DNA from: BMS3Bbin11 sp034659075
Lineage (GTDB): Bacteria; Pseudomonadota; Gammaproteobacteria; BMS3Bbin11
Direction of reading: 5' to 3'
Length of the DNA: 9,264 nt
Assembly: GCA_034659075.1 (NCBI GenBank)
Contig: JAYEGM010000200.1
Location: 1-9,264 of the forward strand
A model generated the notes under the pieces. The model saw only the letters and a list, made by a program, of their open reading frames with translations. It had not been told where the DNA came from and did no database searches. A program made the translations under genes and the position numbers. This document shows positions 6,557 to 9,264 of this stretch, piece after piece (positions within the stretch are counted from its first letter, which is position 1; each line of letters opens with the position of its first letter).

Positions 6557-6608
6557 GGAAGGCGAAAGCTTAACGGAAGAGCCTTAATAGCTGAAAAATC
6601 AAGGAGAT
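6557..6608 (+). promoter_or_regulatory. csrA leader with GGA motifs and strong Shine-Dalgarno
   Basis: AAGGAGAT (6601-6608) is a strong ribosome binding site 6-8 bases before the csrA ATG. GGA occurs in it and also at 6557-6559 and 6575-6577. AAGGC (6559-6563) can pair with GCCTT (6581-6585), placing the middle GGA in a loop. CsrA binds GGA in loops and represses its own mRNA in E. coli; autoregulation here is inferred by analogy. Confidence 0.45.
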
Positions 6609-6614
6609 GAAAGC

Positions 6615-6803
6615 ATGCTTATATTAACAAGACATATAGGTGAAAAGTTAAATATTGGTGATGAGATTCAGATAATTGTGCTTGGGATCAAGGGCAATCA
6701 AGTCCGCATTGGGATAAATGCCCCAAAAGAGGTATCGGTACACCGGGAAGAAATCTACGAAAAAATCAAACATGAAAACTTCGCAGATGGAGACCGGGAA
6801 TGA
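6615..6803 (+). CDS. csrA: carbon storage regulator CsrA
   Basis: This 62-residue protein is nearly colinear with E. coli CsrA (61 aa): MLILTRHIGEKLNIGD, then VLGIKGNQVRIGINAPKEVSVHREEIY. The RNA-contacting Leu4, Arg6 and Arg44 are kept. CsrA is a dimeric RNA-binding protein that recognises GGA in leaders and controls carbon flow, motility, biofilm and c-di-GMP genes. The start is fixed by AAGGAGAT upstream. The C-terminal 10 residues (HENFADGDRE) are acidic and not conserved, as usual. Its stop overlaps the next gene by 4 bases (ATGA). Its placement next to an unknown gene and an IHF beta-like gene, divergent from a cyclase, differs from the alaS-csrA-tRNA order common in gammaproteobacteria, so this may be an additional csrA copy. 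Confidence 0.96.
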   Translation: MLILTRHIGEKLNIGDEIQIIVLGIKGNQVRIGINAPKEVSVHREEIYEKIKHENFADGDRE

Positions 6804-7021
6804 AAACATCAATTTATGCCTTTCTGACTGAGAAATGGCTGGAAGAAGACGTTGACGGTCTAAAATCAGTCTTCATGGATAGCCAACACCAGGCAACTTA
6901 CGATGCAATGGTGGATACCCTCGGTAGTGATTCCATGTACGACCAGAGAGTATTGCAACAAGTGTATTCTGAAATTCGCACAGGAGCCAATTTTGAATTG
7001 GCCACCTATCGACACTTCTGA
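6800..7021 (+). CDS. unknown 73-residue protein coupled to csrA
   Basis: The ATG at 6800 overlaps the csrA stop (ATGA), so it is almost surely translated by coupling from csrA. I do not recognise the 73-residue product. It is acidic, lacks a signal peptide or membrane segment, has no cysteine, and looks like a compact helical cytosolic protein (EKWLEEDVDGLKSVF, HQATYDAMVDTL, DQRVLQQVYSEI). It could modulate CsrA, as FliW and CesT do elsewhere, but it resembles neither by eye, so that is a guess from position alone. Codon use looks like that of its neighbours. A hairpin follows 4 bases after the stop. Confidence 0.75.
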   Translation: MKTSIYAFLTEKWLEEDVDGLKSVFMDSQHQATYDAMVDTLGSDSMYDQRVLQQVYSEIRTGANFELATYRHF

Positions 7022-7025
7022 GACT

Positions 7026-7061
7026 CTGAGCGATGCCATTGAATGATGGCGTCTCACTCAG
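7026..7061 (+). other. imperfect hairpin just after the csrA operon
   Basis: CTGAG (7026-7030) pairs with CTCAG (7057-7061), and GATGCCAT (7032-7039) pairs with ATGGCGTC (7046-7053) with one T-G wobble. This gives 13 pairs around a 6-base loop with a small internal bulge. No T-run follows, so it is not a clear intrinsic terminator. It may stabilise the 3' end or act with Rho. Confidence 0.35.
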
Positions 7062-7153
7062 CATAGTACCCGGCAAAATAATACGTGATGAACCGCCAGA
7101 ATAGAAACGTATATAAGGCATCAGAACAAGGGTAGAAGCTCAAGGAGCAACTA

Positions 7154-7243
7154 TTGAAAAAGGAGATAGGGAACAGCCGCACCCGCAAATACCATGACAA
7201 AATCCGAGCTAATAGAACAACTCACCACAGATCAAGATCATAA
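7154..7243 (+). CDS. possible 29-codon leader ORF overlapping the IHF-like gene start
   Basis: A strong Shine-Dalgarno AAGGAG (7142-7147) stands 6 bases before TTG at 7154. The frame runs for 29 codons to TAA at 7241-7243, crossing the start of the IHF beta-like gene in another frame. The peptide would be very basic (many Arg, Lys, His). The IHF-like ATG itself has no nearby Shine-Dalgarno, so the two could be coupled. It may equally be chance. The remaining gap 7062-7153 shows only a TATAAG (7112-7117) with a poor -35. Confidence 0.25.
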   Translation: MKKEIGNSRTRKYHDKIRANRTTHHRSRS

Positions 7244-7484
7244 CCTGCTTACCTATCATGACGTTCAACTCGGCCTAATGGTGATACTTGAGAGCATGGC
7301 CAATGCCCTGTCACGAGGAGAGCGCATCGAAGTGCGTGGCTTCGGCAGTTTTACCTTGCATTATCGCAAGGCTCGCATTGGCAGAAACCCCAAAACGGGC
7401 AGTTCCGTGCATGTCCCCGACAAGTACATTCCAGGCTTCAGACCCAGTCAAAAACTACGGCAGCGGGTTGATAACAAATCCTGA
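7194..7484 (+). CDS. ihfB: IHF beta-like DNA-bending protein
   Basis: This 96-residue HU/IHF family protein starts MTKSELIEQL as IHF beta does. It keeps GERIEVRGFGSFTLHYR (42-58), the beta-arm tip RIGRNPKTG with Pro66 (the DNA-intercalating proline), then KYIPGFRPSQKLRQRV. It should pair with IHF alpha, or with itself, to bend DNA by a sharp kink at specific sites. The segment 15-40 (HNLLTYHDVQLGLMVILESMANAL) differs more from E. coli IhfB than the rest and forms much of the dimer interface, so this may be a second, specialised copy. ATG at 7194 has no good Shine-Dalgarno: AAGGAGA is 28 bases upstream, and an in-frame TAG at 7167 excludes a longer start from there. Its position after csrA suggests a regulatory cluster. 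Confidence 0.85.
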   Translation: MTKSELIEQLTTDQDHNLLTYHDVQLGLMVILESMANALSRGERIEVRGFGSFTLHYRKARIGRNPKTGSSVHVPDKYIPGFRPSQKLRQRVDNKS

Positions 7485-7593
7485 ATAACCTGGGCCTCCG
7501 ATATCTGATACCGACCCAACACGGTCAACATTGTCGGATACCTGAATGCTTCAGCTGCAACAAAAAGATCACAAAAGGCAGATGACATACTGT

Positions 7594-8223
7594 CTAATGT
7601 TCGGGTGGTGGGGCAACTCCTTTTGCTCTTTTTATAGAAACCGCGCCCACCAGATCACAGTCTATATAACCGGTTGCTCTATCTTTCGGGTAAAAGAGTT
7701 TGATTGCGTCAGCGGCTTCTTTGCTTATGTCTTTTTCAGTGCCATGACATTTCAGACAATCTGGTTCAGCAACAATGGGTTTTAAATAGCGGTAGTATTC
7801 TTCGGCGGGTTCCTGTACCAGTTCAACGATCTCCATCTCATTGGCCTTACCACCCTCCTTAAGCATTTTCTGCATTTTAAGAAGTCCTGCCTGTTCCCAG
7901 GCATCGGCACCGCCGGTAACAGGGTTACGTGGTGCAAGGCTGACACGGCGTATCATTATGTTATTTTTAACTGAATATTCAAAATAGAGCTGCGGCGCGT
8001 GATGTCTGCAAGTTTCTAAAGTTGAAAACAGCCCAACAGTTTCAATTTCAAGACTGCGTGTCCGTTTCAACGCGGATATAAAATCTGCAGCATTTTTACG
8101 GCTCTGCATGGCAAACTCTTCAAGTTCCATGTCATTAGCCTGTGCAGGAACAACGCTGGAGAGCAACAACAGAATTAACAGATTTGTGGTTATATTGATT
8201 GCTTTGAAATAGTTCATTTTCAT
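7594..8223 (-). CDS. secreted DUF3365 (Tll0287-like) c-type heme protein
   Basis: A 209-residue protein. Residues 1-29 form a signal peptide (hydrophobic 11-25, cleavage after AQA). The mature part matches the DUF3365 or Tll0287-like domain: APRNPVTGGADAWE (97-110), EEYYRYLKPI (141-150), the c-type heme site CLKCH (156-160) followed by GT, FYPKDRATGY (177-186) and LVGAVSI (191-197). It should carry one covalent heme c in the periplasm, as a redox or gas-sensing domain; in other proteins this domain precedes kinase or cyclase modules, but here it stands alone. Cys189 replaces the glycine I expect after DRATGY. Upstream by 21 bases is the coiled-coil membrane protein gene, almost certainly in the same operon. 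ATG at 8223 has a weak GGA upstream; Met3 is an alternative start. Confidence 0.88.
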   Translation of the reverse strand: MKMNYFKAINITTNLLILLLLSSVVPAQANDMELEEFAMQSRKNAADFISALKRTRSLEIETVGLFSTLETCRHHAPQLYFEYSVKNNIMIRRVSLAPRNPVTGGADAWEQAGLLKMQKMLKEGGKANEMEIVELVQEPAEEYYRYLKPIVAEPDCLKCHGTEKDISKEAADAIKLFYPKDRATGYIDCDLVGAVSIKRAKGVAPPPEH

Positions 8224-8244
8224 TTCTGTCCAGTAAGGCTATTT

Positions 8245-8751
8245 CTAACGGGGGTTCATCATGTTGCGTAGAAATGAAGGAGGAGAAGTAAAAGAGCTGC
8301 TACCCCTATATATATCGTACCCCATGCGGTGCATGTCCTGGCTCATATTATGTACATCAAAGGACATCAAATTAATAGACTGTGATAAACCATGGACATC
8401 ATCCTTCATCACGCTCAAATCCTCTGTCATGTGACCCAAAGTATCCGCCAATCGTGTCTGAATTGTTGAAATAGTTCTATTCATCGCGAACATATGGTTA
8501 TCCATAAGCATAATCCGCAAGGAGATATCTGTCATTTGATTCTGCATAAGATGCACATCCTGTCCCAGATGAATCATTACCTTATTCATAGAGGACATAC
8601 TGGTGGACATATCAGATACATGACCCGTCATATCTTCCATCAGGGAAACCATCTTGTACATAAAAAACCCCATAAACCCAGCGGCAGAAATTCCTGCAAT
8701 CAGGGCAAAAGCGATTAATGTTTTCCTGCTTGTGGATGATGAGTTATCCAA
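8245..8751 (-). CDS. methionine-rich membrane-anchored coiled-coil protein
   Basis: This 168-residue protein is not a family I recognise. After a short N-terminus with Arg9-Lys10 comes one membrane helix (about 11-33), then a long predicted coiled coil to about residue 145 and a flexible tail. Twenty-four residues are Met and eight are His. Met recurs every seven residues at 34, 41, 48, 55 and, with Leu122, at 108, 115, 129, 136, 143. The matching positions 112, 119, 126, 133, 140 are Leu, Val, Ile, Val, Met, so Met fills coiled-coil core positions. By the positive-inside rule the coil is periplasmic. The start is TTG at 8751: the frame has a stop (TGA at 8757-8755) just upstream, and the first in-frame ATG (Met27) would cut the membrane helix. 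It is co-transcribed with the DUF3365 heme protein, 21 bases downstream. Confidence 0.78.
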   Translation of the reverse strand: MDNSSSTSRKTLIAFALIAGISAAGFMGFFMYKMVSLMEDMTGHVSDMSTSMSSMNKVMIHLGQDVHLMQNQMTDISLRIMLMDNHMFAMNRTISTIQTRLADTLGHMTEDLSVMKDDVHGLSQSINLMSFDVHNMSQDMHRMGYDIYRGSSSFTSPPSFLRNMMNPR

Positions 8752-8799
8752 ATTTCAATTCTCTTTTCGTAAAAAGCATAGCTTACAGCTGAGATACTT

Positions 8800-8805
8800 A
8801 TTATA
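8800..8805 (-). promoter_or_regulatory. candidate -10 box for the coiled-coil/heme operon
   Basis: The minus strand reads a perfect TATAAT (8805-8800) about 50 bases before the TTG start. The hexamer 17 bases upstream (AATAAG, 8828-8823) is a poor -35, so an activator or another sigma factor may be needed. The AT-rich stretch around it fits a promoter. A minus-strand AAAGGAGG near 8875-8868 precedes no ORF longer than five codons. Confidence 0.35.
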
Positions 8806-8975
8806 CACAACTATTAATTATCCTTATTTTTATATCTTGTTCTTTGACTTATATCAGCTTCTTCAAAAACCTCCTTTGTGTGTAGGGTCATTACATTCTG
8901 AAAATTAATTGAATAAAGATACATGAGAGGAGCATCGCAACGCTGGCTGCCTGTCTCAAATATCTGCTACTGACT

Positions 8976-8993
8976 GCGGGTTCAACTGATCGG
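8976..8993 (+). repeat. inverted second copy of the IS30-like end sequence
   Basis: GCGGGTTCAACTGATCGG is the exact reverse complement of 4749-4766. Similarity stops after it: the CGCAACA seen in the first copy is absent. The strand orientation places the vanished element to the right. The gap 8752-9146 otherwise holds only the promoter and terminator listed here and a 16-codon chance ORF near 8923. Confidence 0.55.
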
Positions 8994-9035
8994 AAATAAT
9001 TCCCATTTTTCTGGATTGGCATCAGGTACAGCCAC

Positions 9036-9079
9036 CGCAAAACATCCCGTTGTGATTCGTCACTTCGGGATGTTTTGCG
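9036..9079. terminator. strong symmetric hairpin, probable bidirectional terminator
   Basis: CGCAAAACATCCCG (9036-9049) pairs perfectly with CGGGATGTTTTGCG (9066-9079). Inside, after a 2x2 T-T mismatch, GTGA (9052-9055) and TCAC (9060-9063) close a TTCG tetraloop. The G/C core flanked by AAAA and TTTT is the intrinsic terminator layout on either strand, though the T-run is short. It isolates the minus-strand operon on the left from the gene starting at 9210. Confidence 0.6.
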
Positions 9080-9102
9080 TCAAACGATTGGCGTGTTACG
9101 TC

Positions 9103-9131
9103 AAGACCGTATTTGAAACATAAAATATAAT
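9103..9131 (+). promoter_or_regulatory. candidate promoter for the right-edge gene
   Basis: A perfect -10 TATAAT (9126-9131) lies 17 bases after AAGACC (9103-9108), a three-of-six -35. It follows the strong hairpin and precedes the small ORF at 9147 by about 15 bases, so transcription would begin near 9138. Confidence 0.4.
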
Positions 9132-9146
9132 TTTTCTCCAGGTGCT

Positions 9147-9206
9147 ATGAGAAAGAGACCTGAGTATGTCTTTAAATTGCTCACCAGACATAACCCGGGA
9201 AATTAA
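9147..9206 (+). CDS. possible 19-codon leader peptide
   Basis: ATG at 9147 has AGGTG (9140-9144) just upstream and encodes MRKRPEYVFKLLTRHNPGN before TAA at 9204. The next start (9210) is only 3 bases later, so the small ORF could be a coupled leader. The peptide is basic and has no run of a single amino acid that would suggest attenuation. No family is recognised. Confidence 0.3.
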   Translation: MRKRPEYVFKLLTRHNPGN

Positions 9207-9209
9207 TAC

Positions 9210-9264
9210 ATGAAAGAAGAAAACGATATTAGAAACACCGTGCCTGCAATCTTAGGTGCAATAA
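9210..9264 (+). CDS. start of a gene truncated by the window edge
   Basis: ATG at 9210 has GGGA (9197-9200) about 9 bases upstream and continues MKEENDIRNTVPAILGAI to the last base. The turn to small hydrophobic residues after a charged start could be a membrane helix. Eighteen codons are too few to name a product. Confidence 0.5.
   Translation, partial: MKEENDIRNTVPAILGAI

Noticed and set aside
7485..7593. Terminator between the convergent IHF-like and heme genes
   Set aside because: Only a 5-bp stem (CTGAA/TTCAG near 7541) was seen, without a T-tract on the proper side; no support for a call.
7546..7785. Plus-strand open frame of 79 codons after the IHF-like gene
   Set aside because: Most of it is antisense to the DUF3365 gene, including the heme motif region; no Shine-Dalgarno.
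8868..8875. ACCTCCTTT resembling the 3' end of 16S rRNA
   Set aside because: Only about nine bases match and nothing around it is rRNA; on the other strand it reads as an isolated Shine-Dalgarno without an ORF.
8494..8908. Two plus-strand open frames antisense to the coiled-coil gene
   Set aside because: They are His-rich (CAT antisense to ATG) only because the real gene is Met-rich on the other strand.
8976..8993. GCGGGTTCAA as a tRNA T-arm fragment or attachment site
   Set aside because: No matching 3' stem or anticodon arm is present at either copy, and the longer match at 4742-4767 fits an IS30-type end better.

Overview
The window looks like chromosomal DNA of a gammaproteobacterium of moderate G+C. 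DksA, YheT, CsrA and an IHF beta-type protein all resemble their Escherichia coli counterparts, and a CbbY-type phosphatase and a periplasmic DUF3365 heme protein are also present. The sequence does not settle the genus. No tRNA, rRNA, CRISPR array or intact transposase was found.

Left part (1-4574), mostly housekeeping. A tight minus-strand operon runs from 2276 leftward: a CbbY-like HAD phosphatase, a fold-type I PLP aminotransferase and a short DUF1289 protein. The genes abut or overlap by a base or a few. The end of the last gene is built from a 22-bp inverted repeat made of a tandem heptamer. Divergently, dksA and a yheT-type alpha/beta hydrolase run rightward. A hemolysin III/PAQR-type membrane protein faces them on the minus strand.

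Middle part (4575-7593), signalling and regulation. A membrane diguanylate cyclase (minus) and csrA (plus) diverge from a roughly 620-bp region. That region holds an array of palindromic operator-like sites (6417-6502) whose outer arms are an exact 18-bp mirror pair. It also holds a small minus-strand gene with a good ribosome binding site that seems broken by one missing A in a homopolymer. csrA overlaps an unrecognised 73-codon gene by 4 bases, and an IHF beta-like gene follows. GGA motifs cluster in the leaders of both csrA and the cyclase gene, so CsrA may control itself and c-di-GMP synthesis; this is inference.

Right part (7594-9264). A minus-strand pair encodes a methionine-rich membrane-anchored coiled-coil protein and a secreted DUF3365 c-type heme protein, which suggests a periplasmic sensing or redox pair. 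Beyond them lie a strong hairpin terminator, a possible promoter, a 19-codon leader ORF and the first codons of a gene that leaves the window.

An 18-bp sequence occurs once at 4749-4766 and, inverted, at 8976-8993. The first copy extends into a good match to the terminal repeat of IS30-family elements. The two copies bracket the signalling and heme genes, as the inner ends of two vanished insertion sequences would, so the 4.2 kb between them may be an acquired block.
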